The position numbers were made by a program, and so were the translations under genes. 64,000 bases of DNA. Source: Nonomuraea sp. NBC_00507. Its GTDB lineage: Bacteria; Actinomycetota; Actinomycetes; Streptosporangiales; Streptosporangiaceae. The DNA is taken from contig NZ_CP107853.1 in the NCBI RefSeq assembly GCF_036013525.1, forward strand, positions 11,284,001-11,348,000, given 5' to 3'. The notes under the pieces were generated by a model. The model had not been told where the DNA came from. It saw only the letters and a list, made by a program, of their open reading frames with translations, and made no database searches. Shown in pieces: positions 32,887 through 41,131 of the stretch. The number at the start of each line of letters is the position of its first letter. Within the stretch, counting starts at the first letter, position 1.

Positions 32887-34383
32887 ATGAAACATCGTCA
32901 TGCGCTGCTCACGTTCGGCGCCGTCGGAGTCCTGGCATTAGGCAGCATGGCAGCGACCACGCTCCCCTCGTCGGCTGCCACCACTGGCTGCTCCGTCACG
33001 TACACCGTCCAGAGCCAGTGGCCCAGCGGATTCACCGCCAACGTGGCCATCACCAACCTCGGCTCCGCCGCCACGGGGTGGACCCTAACGTTCGACTTCC
33101 CCAACGCCGACCAGAAGATCACCCAAGGCTGGAGCGCCACCTGGACGCAGTCCGGTGCTCACGTATCCGCCGCCAGCCTGAATTGGAACGGGTCACTGGA
33201 CACCGGCGCGTCCACTTCCATCGGCTTCGCCGGAGCATGGAAGGGCGCCAACCCGGTACCCACCTCGTTCGCGCTCAACGGCACAATCTGCACCGGCTCG
33301 GTGACCACGCCGACCCCCACCACAACCACCAGTCCCTCCCCCAGCCCCAGTGGTCCAGCACCACGCCTGCGAGTGTCCGGCAACAAGATCGTCACGTCGG
33401 ACGGCAAGCCTTACCGTCTGCTCGGCGTGGACCGCTCAAGCGGCGAATACGCCTGCGTGCAAGGCAAAGGCCAATGGGACGCCGGCCCGGTCGACCAAGC
33501 CTCGGTCGATGCCATGAAGAGCTGGAACATCCACGCCGTGCGCCTGCCGTTGAACGAAGAATGCTGGCTCGGCGTCAACGGCTCGCCCAGCGGCGCCACC
33601 TACCAGCAGGGCGTGAAGGCCTACGTCAACCTGCTGGTCGCCAATGGCATCACCCCGATCCTCGACCTGCACTGGACCTCGGGCGCCTACAGCAACGGGC
33701 CGGACTGGCACTGCAAGGACGCCACCGCGACGTGCCAGAAGCCGATGCCGGACGCGCAGTACGCCCCCCAGTTCTGGACCGGCGTCGCGAACACCTTCAA
33801 AGGCAACGACTCTGTCGTCTTCGATCTGTTCAACGAGCCGTACCCGGAGATCGGCAGCGACTGGAACAAGACTTTGGGCTGGCAGTGCCTGCGCGACGGC
33901 GGCACCTGCGCCGGCATTCCCTATGAGGTGGCCGGCATGCAGGACCTGGTCGACGCGGTCCGGGCAACCGGCGCGACCAACGTCCTCATGGTGGGCGGCC
34001 TGGAGTGGGCTAACGACATGCGGGAGTGGCTGGCATACAAGCCGAACGACCCGCTGAACAACATCGCCGCGTCCTGGCACGCGTACAGCTTCAACGCCTG
34101 CGCCACCGCGTCCTGCTGGGACACCCAAATCGCCCCGCTCGCCCAGCAGGTACCTGTAGTGCTCGGCGAGTTCGGCCAGGACAACTGCGGCTACGACTAC
34201 ATGGACACGCTGATGGACTGGGCCACCGCACACGGCCTGTCCCACCTGGCATGGACCTGGAACCCGTGGGGCTGCAGCACCGGCGCCGTCCTTATCAAGG
34301 ACTGGAACGGTACCCCCGAACCCGGCGTCGGCGAAGGCTACAAGGCCCACTTGCTCACCCAAAACCCCTACACAACCCCGTAA
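32887..34383 (+). CDS. Secreted endoglucanase: CBM2 plus GH5 cellulase
   Basis: 498 residues, ATG 32887 with AGAGGGAT upstream. Sec signal ending near SSAAT (residue ~31). Residues 33-140 are a CBM2 cellulose-binding module: CSVTYTVQSQWPSGFTANV, conserved tryptophans in GWTLTFDFP, GWSATW and LNWNG, and a closing cysteine (GTICTG). A Thr/Pro/Ser linker (141-158) leads to a GH5 catalytic domain with acid/base Glu317 (FDLFNEPYPE) and nucleophile Glu428 (VVLGEFGQDN). It cuts beta-1,4-glucan outside the cell. Several cysteines (for example HCKDATATCQK) probably form disulfides. Divergent from a ROK repressor. Confidence 0.93.
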   Translation: MKHRHALLTFGAVGVLALGSMAATTLPSSAATTGCSVTYTVQSQWPSGFTANVAITNLGSAATGWTLTFDFPNADQKITQGWSATWTQSGAHVSAASLNWNGSLDTGASTSIGFAGAWKGANPVPTSFALNGTICTGSVTTPTPTTTTSPSPSPSGPAPRLRVSGNKIVTSDGKPYRLLGVDRSSGEYACVQGKGQWDAGPVDQASVDAMKSWNIHAVRLPLNEECWLGVNGSPSGATYQQGVKAYVNLLVANGITPILDLHWTSGAYSNGPDWHCKDATATCQKPMPDAQYAPQFWTGVANTFKGNDSVVFDLFNEPYPEIGSDWNKTLGWQCLRDGGTCAGIPYEVAGMQDLVDAVRATGATNVLMVGGLEWANDMREWLAYKPNDPLNNIAASWHAYSFNACATASCWDTQIAPLAQQVPVVLGEFGQDNCGYDYMDTLMDWATAHGLSHLAWTWNPWGCSTGAVLIKDWNGTPEPGVGEGYKAHLLTQNPYTTP

Positions 34384-34686
34384 CCAACCCGCCCCAGGCA
34401 GCTGCCCAAAGCCGCGTACGACGCCGCCTCGACCGGATGTCCAATGCCAGGGCTGTCGAAATGCTGTGAGCAGAACACGAATCTGTGGTGGCCACCGCAC
34501 AGCACCACCGATCCGGCGAAGCCCACAGCTTTCCCCTGATCGCCTACCGTTCGTGGGCTCGCCGCGGGCCCTCAGCCATGCGCATCTGGATCCCCGAGGC
34601 GTCCTGACCTCGCGAATTCGCCAGGGAGGCGTTCTGCCGCTGCCCGATCATGGACTGTGAATGCGCGCCAGGTTTCGAGGGCCGGT
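34384..34686. other. Intergenic stretch without recognised features
   Basis: About 300 bp between the cellulase stop and the convergent lipid-transfer-like gene. I see no gene, hairpin or repeat worth naming. Confidence 0.5.
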
Positions 34687-35760
34687 TCACCTCGTCAGCA
34701 GTGCCGCGCTCCCGAAACTGCCGCCGAACCCCGTCACCAGGGCCACCTCGTGCTCCCCCGTCCGCAGCTCCCGCACGGCCTGGGCCACGTTGTTCAGGCC
34801 GTGCACGTAGCCCTCCGAGAGCAGGCCGCCGTGCGGGTTGACCCACGCGTGGCGGCGCTCCAGCAGGTACGCCCCCAGGTCCGCGCGCTCGACCAGCCCG
34901 AAGTCCTCCAACTGCCGGGGCACCAGCCAGGAGTAGGCGTCGTACGGCAACGCCACCTCCACGTCGGACGGCCGCATGCCGGACGCCTCCCAGAGCATGG
35001 GCGCCACGTAGGCGGAGAAGATCGCGCTCACGTCGGGTGAGCGGTCCATGGAGGAGCAGCCGGGCCCTCCGGCCCGTACCACCGCCTGGACGCGCGGCCC
35101 GTCGAGCACGCCGCTGACGACGAGCGCGCAGGCCCCGTCGGTCTCCTGGCAGCAGTCGACGGTGCGCAGCGGGGTGCACACGTACGGCCTGGCGAGATAG
35201 TCGGCGAGTTCCAGTGGCTCGCGGCGCAGCGCCCGGGGGTTGGTCTTGGCGTTGTCCCTGGACTGGGCGACGACGGCGTGCAGGTGTTCCTCGGTCAGTC
35301 CCGTGTCGTGCAGATAGCGGGTCGCGGCCAGGGCGAACAGCGGGATCGGACCCGCCAGGCCGTACGTGAAACGTTCCTGGGGGCCGGTGGAGACGGTGTT
35401 CATGCGTTTGCCCGAGCGGCCGTTGAGCGCCCGAAATATCAAGATATTTCGGGCCAAGCCGGCGTGCACGAGCATCGCCGCGTCGCCCAGGATCGACGCC
35501 GCCTGCGTGCCGCCGCCGGCGATGTCGTTGTGCCAGCCAAGGTGCTCGATCCCCAGGGCCCTGGCGACCTGCACGACGGGCGCGGAGTCGTTCATGTGGT
35601 AACTGAGCATCGTGTCCACATCGCGCGGGCCGATGCCGGCGTCGGCGCAGGCCGCCCGGCATGCCTCGACCGCGAGCTCCAGCTCCGTGCGCCCGGATTG
35701 CCTGCTCAGCGCCGTCATCCCGATCCCGGCCACGGCCGCCCGGCCGGCGAAGGGCTGCAT
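34687..35760 (-). CDS. Thiolase-fold lipid-transfer-like protein under KstR2-type operator
   Basis: 357 residues from ATG 35760 (GTG 35769 possible). It has the thiolase fold (AAVAGIGMTALSRQSGRTELELAVEACRAAC at the start, NPHGGLLSEGYVHGLNNVAQAV near 320) but lacks the thiolase nucleophilic cysteine: the equivalent loop reads DIAGGGTQAASILGDAA. The HGG loop is kept. Such proteins are the Ltp/SCP-x family, which in steroid degraders act as side-chain aldolases with DUF35 partners. No DUF35 gene is near. A CAAGCGCTTG site immediately upstream ties it to the HIP/KstR2 regulon at 7-15 kb although it is 20 kb away. An AT-rich perfect hairpin lies inside the gene. Confidence 0.82.
   Translation of the reverse strand: MQPFAGRAAVAGIGMTALSRQSGRTELELAVEACRAACADAGIGPRDVDTMLSYHMNDSAPVVQVARALGIEHLGWHNDIAGGGTQAASILGDAAMLVHAGLARNILIFRALNGRSGKRMNTVSTGPQERFTYGLAGPIPLFALAATRYLHDTGLTEEHLHAVVAQSRDNAKTNPRALRREPLELADYLARPYVCTPLRTVDCCQETDGACALVVSGVLDGPRVQAVVRAGGPGCSSMDRSPDVSAIFSAYVAPMLWEASGMRPSDVEVALPYDAYSWLVPRQLEDFGLVERADLGAYLLERRHAWVNPHGGLLSEGYVHGLNNVAQAVRELRTGEHEVALVTGFGGSFGSAALLTR
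35429..35454. repeat. AT-rich perfect inverted repeat inside a coding sequence
   Basis: Arms GCCCGAAATATC and GATATTTCGGGC (12 bp each) with a 2-nt AA loop. It uses codons (AAT, ATA, TTT) that are rare in this gene, so it is not a by-product of GC bias. Confidence 0.75.
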
Positions 35761-35769
35761 GCTCGCCAC

Positions 35770-35796
35770 GCTAACACAGCCAAGCGCTTGTTAGGT
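35770..35796. promoter_or_regulatory. KstR2-like operator upstream of the lipid-transfer-like gene
   Basis: CAAGCGCTTG at 35781-35790 equals the fadA6 operator core; only the outer A of the consensus AnCAAGnnCTTGnT is changed to G. Flanking GCTAAC (35770-35775) and GTTAGGT (35790-35796) match the blocks in the SDR/echA20 intergenic region at 7952-7977. Confidence 0.75.
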
Positions 35797-35898
35797 TGGC
35801 GGGCCGGGGTGACAATGTGTCTTCACGAGAACTGCCTGGGCTTGTAATACGGAGGTGCGATCTACCGATAGCCGATCATCATCACCCCGAGGTGAGCG

Positions 35899-36747
35899 AT
35901 GGATTTACGCTACGTCAGATACGCCATGGCGATCGCACGGGCCGGCAGCCTGCGCCGGGCCGCCGCCGCGCTGCACATCGCCCAGCCCACGCTGTCCGAG
36001 CAGCTGAAGGCGCTGGAGAAGGAGATCGGGGTCGAGCTGTTCAGCCGCTCGTCCAGCGGGGTGCAGCTCACCGAGGCAGGTGAGGCGTTCCTGGCCCAGG
36101 CCACCGTCGCCGTAGACGCCTTCGAGCGGGCCGTGGCCGCGGCGAGGAGCAAGGGCGCCACCTCGCGCCTGGGCGTGGCGGACGGGCTGGCGGATGTGGC
36201 CGCCCGGTTGCTCTCCCAGCTGCAGAACCTGCGGCTGCGGGTGGTCCCCATGGGTACGGCCGAGCAGATCGTCTCCATTGTGGACGGCACCCTGCAGGCC
36301 GGGCTGGGTTACGCGCCCGGCTCGCTGCCGAGGGGCGTGGCCAGGATGCTCATTCACCGGTTCCCCGTACGGGCGCTGGTCCACCGCGATCATCCCTTGG
36401 CGGCCTCCGAGACGGTGTCACTGGCGGAGCTGACCGCGGAGCCGCTGGTCATGCCGGAGTCCGACGCGGTGGCGGGCGCCCGCCGCTTCCTGGAGGGCTT
36501 CGTCCGCCACCGGCTCCACCCCCGGCTCGGTCCGGCGGCGGCCACGCACGACCTGGCGATCACCATGGTGGAGCGGGGCGCGGGCTACACGCTCAGCGTG
36601 CACGAGGGCACGCCGGTGCCGGAGGCCCTGGCCTTCGTCCCCATCAAGGAAGACGTCCCTCCGATCGAGGTAGTCTTCCTCTGGAACCGCCAGGCCGACG
36701 TGCCGGAGCTGGTCAGCGCCGCCCGCCACGTCGTCCGCTCTGGATAG
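35899..36747 (+). CDS. LysR-family regulator
   Basis: 282 residues. HTH domain MDLRYVRYAMAIARAGSLRRAAAALHIAQPTLSEQLKALE at the N-terminus, then a linker helix and effector domain (RLGVADGLADVAARLLS). GAGGTGAGCG precedes the ATG. It sits between the lipid-transfer-like gene (divergent) and a MerR gene downstream (15 nt gap). Its target is unclear; the 139-bp divergent region also carries the KstR2-like site at its far end. Regulator class is certain, function is not. Confidence 0.88.
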   Translation: MDLRYVRYAMAIARAGSLRRAAAALHIAQPTLSEQLKALEKEIGVELFSRSSSGVQLTEAGEAFLAQATVAVDAFERAVAAARSKGATSRLGVADGLADVAARLLSQLQNLRLRVVPMGTAEQIVSIVDGTLQAGLGYAPGSLPRGVARMLIHRFPVRALVHRDHPLAASETVSLAELTAEPLVMPESDAVAGARRFLEGFVRHRLHPRLGPAAATHDLAITMVERGAGYTLSVHEGTPVPEALAFVPIKEDVPPIEVVFLWNRQADVPELVSAARHVVRSG

Positions 36748-36762
36748 CGCTATTATCTAGCG
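36748..36762 (+). promoter_or_regulatory. Leaderless promoter and inverted repeat before the MerR gene
   Basis: CGCTA-N5-TAGCG surrounds TATTAT (36751-36756), an excellent -10 element 6 nt before the ATG. MerR-type regulators often bind such spacer/-10 inverted repeats in their own promoter. Confidence 0.55.
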
Positions 36763-37410
36763 ATGCGCATCTCCGAACTCAGCGCCCGGTCCGGGGTGGC
36801 CCTCCCGACGATCAAGTACTACCTACGCGAGAACCTGCTGCACCAGGGCGAGCAGATAGCCGCGACCCGGGCCGAGTACGACGAGTCGCATCTCCGCAGG
36901 CTCCGCCTGATCCGGGCGCTGCTGGAGGTGGGCAAGCTCCCGGTGGCCTCGATCAAGCAGATCATCGCCGCCGTCGACGACGAGTCGCTGCCCATGCACG
37001 AGATGCTCGGCACCGCGCACTACGCGCTCGGGCCCACCGTCGAGCCGGAGCCAGGCGAGGAATGGCAGGCCGCCCGCGCCCAGGTCGACCGCCTTGTCGC
37101 GGACCTGGGCTGGAGCGTGCATCCCGAGGCCCCGACCCGGGACGAGCTCGCCCAGACGCTGATCAGGATGCGCCAGCTCGGCGTGCCCGTCGACCTGGGT
37201 CCGTATGTGGAGGCGGCGCAGAAGCTGGTGTCCGAGGTGGAGATGGACACCATCCCGTTCCAGGGGCCGCGCGACGCCGCCGTGGAGGCCATGGTGCTGG
37301 GCTCGGTCCTGTACGGCAAGGCGTTCGACGCGCTGCGCCGCATGGCCCAGGAGTCGGAGTCCGCCCGCCGCCTCACTGACGCCGCGCTAAACGACGCCGT
37401 TCGCCCGTAG
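36763..37410 (+). CDS. MerR-family regulator
   Basis: 215 residues. Winged HTH at the N-terminus (MRISELSARSGVALPTIKYYLRENLLHQGEQIAATRAEYDESHL), typical MerR. The C-terminal ~140 residues are helical (LAQTLIRMRQLGVPVDLGPYVEAAQKLV) without cysteine metal ligands, so it probably senses an organic ligand or a protein. A good leaderless promoter immediately precedes it, so it need not depend on the upstream LysR gene. The last 24 nt overlap the convergent gene. Confidence 0.88.
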   Translation: MRISELSARSGVALPTIKYYLRENLLHQGEQIAATRAEYDESHLRRLRLIRALLEVGKLPVASIKQIIAAVDDESLPMHEMLGTAHYALGPTVEPEPGEEWQAARAQVDRLVADLGWSVHPEAPTRDELAQTLIRMRQLGVPVDLGPYVEAAQKLVSEVEMDTIPFQGPRDAAVEAMVLGSVLYGKAFDALRRMAQESESARRLTDAALNDAVRP

Positions 37411-38274
37411 GACCTGGACGGCGTGCACGGTGATCGCCCCACGCCAGTCGAGCGACCCGGCAGGCGAGATGCGCGCGTAGTCCACGGTCCATCCGCCGTC
37501 GTCCTGCTGGCCGCCGGCCAGCCGCATGAGGTCGGCCGCGATCACCTCGGCATCGAACAGGTCGCGGACCGGCCGGCCGGGCAGCGGTGCGAAGTCCAGC
37601 GGCCGCAGCGCCTCGTTCGCGGTGCCGCCCTCGACCGGCACCCGCCCGTCGTCCGGGATGTAGGCGCCGAGCCGCTTGAGCTGGTCGGCGGCTCGCGGCT
37701 GGGTGTCGTACACGGCGTCGAGGAAATGTACGGCGAACGACAAGATGTACGCGTGCGGCCGCTCCCTCAGTTCCTGGATGGCGTCGAGGCAGTACCGCGT
37801 GGCCTTCTCCAGCCAGGGGTGCGTGGCGACGGCGGGATCGCAGGCGGCGACGCGGTGGGCGGCGGCCGCGGACACGGCGGTGATCTGCAGTGACGAGGCA
37901 GCCGTGTCGGCGCCGGCCCACCAGGGGGCGGTGCCGTGGGAGACGGTGACCGGCAAGGCGAACGGCAGGCCGCCGTCGGGCAGCGAGATCGCGTCCAGAT
38001 AGCCGCACAGCTCGGCGGCCCGCGGGGACGTCTCCGGCGCGATGTCCTGGAACACCTCGAAGGCGTGCAGGGCCGCGCCTGGCTGGCTCTCGGGGGAACG
38101 TAGGTCGGGCTCAAGGCCCCAGCCGTATCCCCCGTCGGGATTGCGGTAGGCCTCCAGGGCCGCCAGCACGCCTGCCGCGTCACCGTCGCCCATGATCAGG
38201 TCGTAGCGGCGGCGGTCGAGCACGCGGGCGTGGGTGGCCAGGAAGCCGGGGATCGCCGAAAGGTTCACGTTCAT
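37387..38274 (-). CDS. Prenyltransferase/squalene-cyclase-like alpha-toroid protein
   Basis: 295 residues from ATG 38274 (open frame extends upstream without family content). It consists of alpha-alpha barrel repeats with GG-x-W/F turns: NPDGGYGWGLEPDLRSPESQ near 43-62, LPDGGLPFALPV near 97-108, and QQDDGGWTVDYARISP near 262-277. Such proteins share the terpenoid cyclase/protein prenyltransferase toroid fold; no DXDD catalytic motif is visible, so catalysis is doubtful. No signal peptide. Stands alone on the minus strand; overlaps the MerR gene end by 24 nt. Confidence 0.75.
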   Translation of the reverse strand: MNVNLSAIPGFLATHARVLDRRRYDLIMGDGDAAGVLAALEAYRNPDGGYGWGLEPDLRSPESQPGAALHAFEVFQDIAPETSPRAAELCGYLDAISLPDGGLPFALPVTVSHGTAPWWAGADTAASSLQITAVSAAAAHRVAACDPAVATHPWLEKATRYCLDAIQELRERPHAYILSFAVHFLDAVYDTQPRAADQLKRLGAYIPDDGRVPVEGGTANEALRPLDFAPLPGRPVRDLFDAEVIAADLMRLAGGQQDDGGWTVDYARISPAGSLDWRGAITVHAVQVLRANGVV

Positions 38275-38348
38275 GGGGCAATCGTGCCCGGGGCGCTCGC
38301 ATGCAGTCTTGTAGGTTCCGGACATCCTGGCCCGGACATACTGACGGG

Positions 38349-38762
38349 GTGGACGACGGCATGGCCCGCACGAGATTCGCCCACGCACGTGTGGCCCGGC
38401 TCGGCACCGCGGGCGGCGGCGGGGCGCCACACCTGGCGCCGATCGTGTTCGCCGTGGTCGCCGAGACGGTCGTCACCGCCGTCGACCACAAGCCCAAGAC
38501 CACCACGAACCTCCGCAGGCTTCGCAACATTCGGGAGAATCCCCAGGTCAGCCTGCTGGTCGACCACTATGAGGACGATTGGGCGCAGTTGTGGTGGGTG
38601 CGGGCCGACGGCCTGGCCCGCATCGTGGAGGGCGGGACCGAGCGTGAGGCGGCACTCGACGCGCTGGCGGCCAAATACCCCCAGTATCGCGAGCGCCGCC
38701 CCGCAGGCCCGGTGATCGTCGTGACCGTGACCCGCTGGACCGGGTGGTCGGCTATTCCCTGA
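38349..38762 (+). CDS. F420-dependent PPOX-class oxidoreductase (TIGR03668-like)
   Basis: 137 residues from GTG 38349 (ATG 38361 possible). Split beta-barrel flavin/F420-binding fold with the family pattern ARVARLGTA near residue 13, VVTAVDHKPKTTTNLRRLRNI near 40-60, VSLLVDHYEDDWAQLWWVRADGLARI near 67-92. It uses cofactor F420 (or FMN) to reduce small molecules in the cytoplasm; the substrate is unknown. A CATACT box lies ~9 nt upstream, so the message may be nearly leaderless. Ends overlap the convergent ThuA-like gene by 11 nt. Confidence 0.85.
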   Translation: MDDGMARTRFAHARVARLGTAGGGGAPHLAPIVFAVVAETVVTAVDHKPKTTTNLRRLRNIRENPQVSLLVDHYEDDWAQLWWVRADGLARIVEGGTEREAALDALAAKYPQYRERRPAGPVIVVTVTRWTGWSAIP

Positions 38763-39426
38763 TCGTGACCGGCCGCTTCAGCAGCCAGAGCGCTGCGCGC
38801 TGGAGCAGCGTCCGGTGGACCTCGTTGTCGTACGACCTGGTGTCGTGGCCGAGCGCGTCGTAGAACACCCGGCCCCGCCGGACCGGCCGGGCCCAGATCA
38901 GCGGCTGGCCGTTGGACGAGGCCAGCGGCTCCACGTCCGGCAGGATGTCGAGGTCGCTGTAGACCTCGTCCACCACGTCGAAGTCCCGCAGGCCGTCCAC
39001 CACCGGGTGCTTGCCGTGCACGCGCACGCTCGTCCACCCCAGCGGTGGGTGGTGGGACTTGGGCCAGGTCCAGCAGCCGCCCAGCACCCGTGGCCAACCC
39101 TGCCAATCGTCGAAGCAGATCGACGCCGAGTGCATGCACAACAGGCCGCCACCTCGGTCCAGGTGGTCGAGGAGTGTCGTGCGGGCCTCGGCCGGTAAGC
39201 CGAAGCGCCACTCGGCACGCAGGTCGACGAACCGGTCCTGGGTCATCTGCCAGCGCAGCGCGTTGACGGTGATGAGCTGGACCTCCGACGGTTCGCTGAG
39301 CGCGCCCGCGATGTCCTCGGTGATCTCGGACTCGACCCCCACTTCGGCGAGCACCTGCGCGAGTGCGTCCGATGTGGCGGCGAAGTCGTGGAACAGTCCT
39401 CCTGACAGGATCAGATTTCTCGCCAC
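38752..39426 (-). CDS. ThuA-like glutamine-amidotransferase-fold protein
   Basis: 224 residues. ThuA-type (class I amidotransferase-like) fold: NLILSGGLFHDFAATSDALAQVL at the start, GGGLLCMHSASICFDDWQGWPRVLGG near residues 91-116, HPVVDGLRDFDVVDEVY near 140, and WARPVRRGRVFYDALGHDTRSYDN near 180-203. Members are linked to trehalose/sugar utilisation, but the position normally held by the nucleophilic cysteine is not clear, so its activity is unknown. Convergent to the F420 gene with an 11-nt overlap. Confidence 0.8.
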   Translation of the reverse strand: MARNLILSGGLFHDFAATSDALAQVLAEVGVESEITEDIAGALSEPSEVQLITVNALRWQMTQDRFVDLRAEWRFGLPAEARTTLLDHLDRGGGLLCMHSASICFDDWQGWPRVLGGCWTWPKSHHPPLGWTSVRVHGKHPVVDGLRDFDVVDEVYSDLDILPDVEPLASSNGQPLIWARPVRRGRVFYDALGHDTRSYDNEVHRTLLQRAALWLLKRPVTIRE

Positions 39427-39486
39427 TTGCCCAGCTCATCATGGTTAACGCGGCATTTCCAGCCGTGAGCCCGTCACAGAGGAGGC

Positions 39487-40344
39487 ATGATTCCTGCCGT
39501 GGACTTCGAGGAGTACCGCCCGCTGTTGCTCGGGCTCGCCTACCGCCTGCTCGGCAGCATGTGGGACGCCGAAGACGTCGTTCAGGAGGCGTGGCTGCGC
39601 TGGCAGGGCACCGATCAGAGTCAGATCAGGGAGCCGCGGGCCTTCCTGGTGACGGTGGTCTCGCGGCTGGCGCTCGACCAGTTGCGCTCGGCCAGGGTGA
39701 AGCGGGAGGCGTACACCGGGCCCTGGTTGCCCGAGCCGGTGCTGACCGCGGAGGCGGGGCCGCTGGACACGGCCGAGCTGCGCGACACCGTCTCGTACGC
39801 GACCCTGCACATGATGGAGCGGCTCGCGCCGCCGGAGCGGGCGGTGTTCGTGTTGCGGGAGGCGTTCGAGCTGCCGTACGAGCAGATCGCGGAGATCGTC
39901 GGCTCGTCGGTCGCCAACGCCAGGCAGATGCACCACCGGGCCGCCGCGCGGGTGACCGAGGGGCGCGACAAGTTCCAGCCGTCGTCGGAGGACCACGCCG
40001 AGCTGCTGCGGAAGTTCATGGACGCGGCGGCGGGCGGTGACCTGGACGCGCTCACCGAGCTGTTCCACGAGGACGTCGTGTCCTGGAACGACGGTGGCGG
40101 CAAGGTCAGGGCGGCGCTGCGGCCGATCGCCGGCAGGCAGAAGGTGCTGGCGTTCCTGGGCGGGCTGCTGTCGCGCTACGACTTCTCGGACACGCGGCTA
40201 CTGGACGTCAACGGCCAGCAGGCGATCTGGACGAATGTCGCGGGCGACCGGCAGCTCACCATGATCGCTGTCCACGAGGGCCGGATCAAGGAGATCTACG
40301 TGGTGCGGAACCCGGACAAGCTCGGCCACGTGCACCTCGCCTGA
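39487..40344 (+). CDS. ECF sigma factor of the SigJ/ECF41 type with C-terminal SnoaL domain
   Basis: 285 residues, ATG 39487 with AGAGGAGG immediately upstream. Sigma2 (YRPLLLGLAYRLLGSMWDAEDVVQEAWLRW) and sigma4 (ERAVFVLREAFELPYEQIAEIVGSSVANARQMHHRAAARV) are followed by an SnoaL-like domain of ~110 residues ending NPDKLGHVH. The WLPEP motif in the linker and the DGGGK motif in the tail are hallmarks of ECF41 sigma factors, whose own C-terminal domain replaces an anti-sigma factor. ECF41 genes typically neighbour a redox/epimerase gene; here an SDR follows after 25 nt and may be its target. Confidence 0.9.
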   Translation: MIPAVDFEEYRPLLLGLAYRLLGSMWDAEDVVQEAWLRWQGTDQSQIREPRAFLVTVVSRLALDQLRSARVKREAYTGPWLPEPVLTAEAGPLDTAELRDTVSYATLHMMERLAPPERAVFVLREAFELPYEQIAEIVGSSVANARQMHHRAAARVTEGRDKFQPSSEDHAELLRKFMDAAAGGDLDALTELFHEDVVSWNDGGGKVRAALRPIAGRQKVLAFLGGLLSRYDFSDTRLLDVNGQQAIWTNVAGDRQLTMIAVHEGRIKEIYVVRNPDKLGHVHLA

Positions 40345-40369
40345 GCGCGGTCGCTCTATAGTCGCCCCT

Positions 40370-41131
40370 ATGGATCTCGGCATCTCGGGCAAGGTCGCCC
40401 TCGTCACCGGAGGCAGCGCGGGCATCGGACTGGCCGCGGCCAAGAGTCTGGCGCGGGAAGGGTGCGACGTGTGCGTCACCGCCCGCAACCCGGAGCGGCT
40501 CGCGGACGCGGTGGTGGAACTGCAGGAGTTCGGCAAGGTCGTGCACGCGATCCTGGCGGACGTGGAGGATCCGGCCGCCGCGCGGCGAGTCGTCGAGGAG
40601 ACGCGTGGCGTGCTCGGCCCGGTGGACATCCTCGTCGCCAACGCGGGCGGCCCGCCGGCCGGGCGTTTCGACGAGACGACCCTGGCCGACTGGGACGTCG
40701 CCGTGCAGCGCAACCTGCTCGGCACGGTACGGCTGATCCACGCGGTGCTGCCCGAGATGCGCTCACGTGGCTGGGGCCGGATCGTGACGATCACCAGCCG
40801 GTCGGCCCGCGAGGCGCTGGACGGCCTGGCGCTGTCCAACGCCACCCGCTCGGCCGTGGCAGGGGTCGTGCGCACCCTGGCCAGGGAGGTCGCCGGCGAC
40901 GGCGTGCTGGTCAACAACGTGATGCCGGGGCCCATCGACACCGAGCGGCTGCGCGAGCTGTCCGGGGGCGAGGAGGTGCTGGCCGAGCGGGGCAAGGCGG
41001 TGCCGGTCGGCCGCATCGGGCGCGCGGAGGAGGTGGGGGACGTGGTGGCGTTCCTGGCCAGCGAACGCGCCTCCTACGTGAACGGGATCTCGATGCTGGT
41101 GGACGGCGGCGAGAGCCGCGTCATCGCCTGA
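40370..41131 (+). CDS. SDR-family protein with altered catalytic motif
   Basis: 253 residues. The Rossmann part is normal (ALVTGGSAGIGLAAAKSL; ILVANAGGPPAG), as is the C-terminal NGISMLVDGG. The catalytic YxxxK motif is, however, replaced: after TITSRSAREALDGLALSNATRSAV, the expected Tyr and Lys positions read Ser and Arg. A group of actinobacterial SDR proteins shares this LSNAxR pattern. It may bind NAD(P) without the ordinary tyrosine-dependent chemistry, or use other residues. Located 25 nt after the ECF41-type sigma gene, it is a likely operon partner. Overlaps the convergent TetR gene by 11 nt. Confidence 0.8.
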   Translation: MDLGISGKVALVTGGSAGIGLAAAKSLAREGCDVCVTARNPERLADAVVELQEFGKVVHAILADVEDPAAARRVVEETRGVLGPVDILVANAGGPPAGRFDETTLADWDVAVQRNLLGTVRLIHAVLPEMRSRGWGRIVTITSRSAREALDGLALSNATRSAVAGVVRTLAREVAGDGVLVNNVMPGPIDTERLRELSGGEEVLAERGKAVPVGRIGRAEEVGDVVAFLASERASYVNGISMLVDGGESRVIA

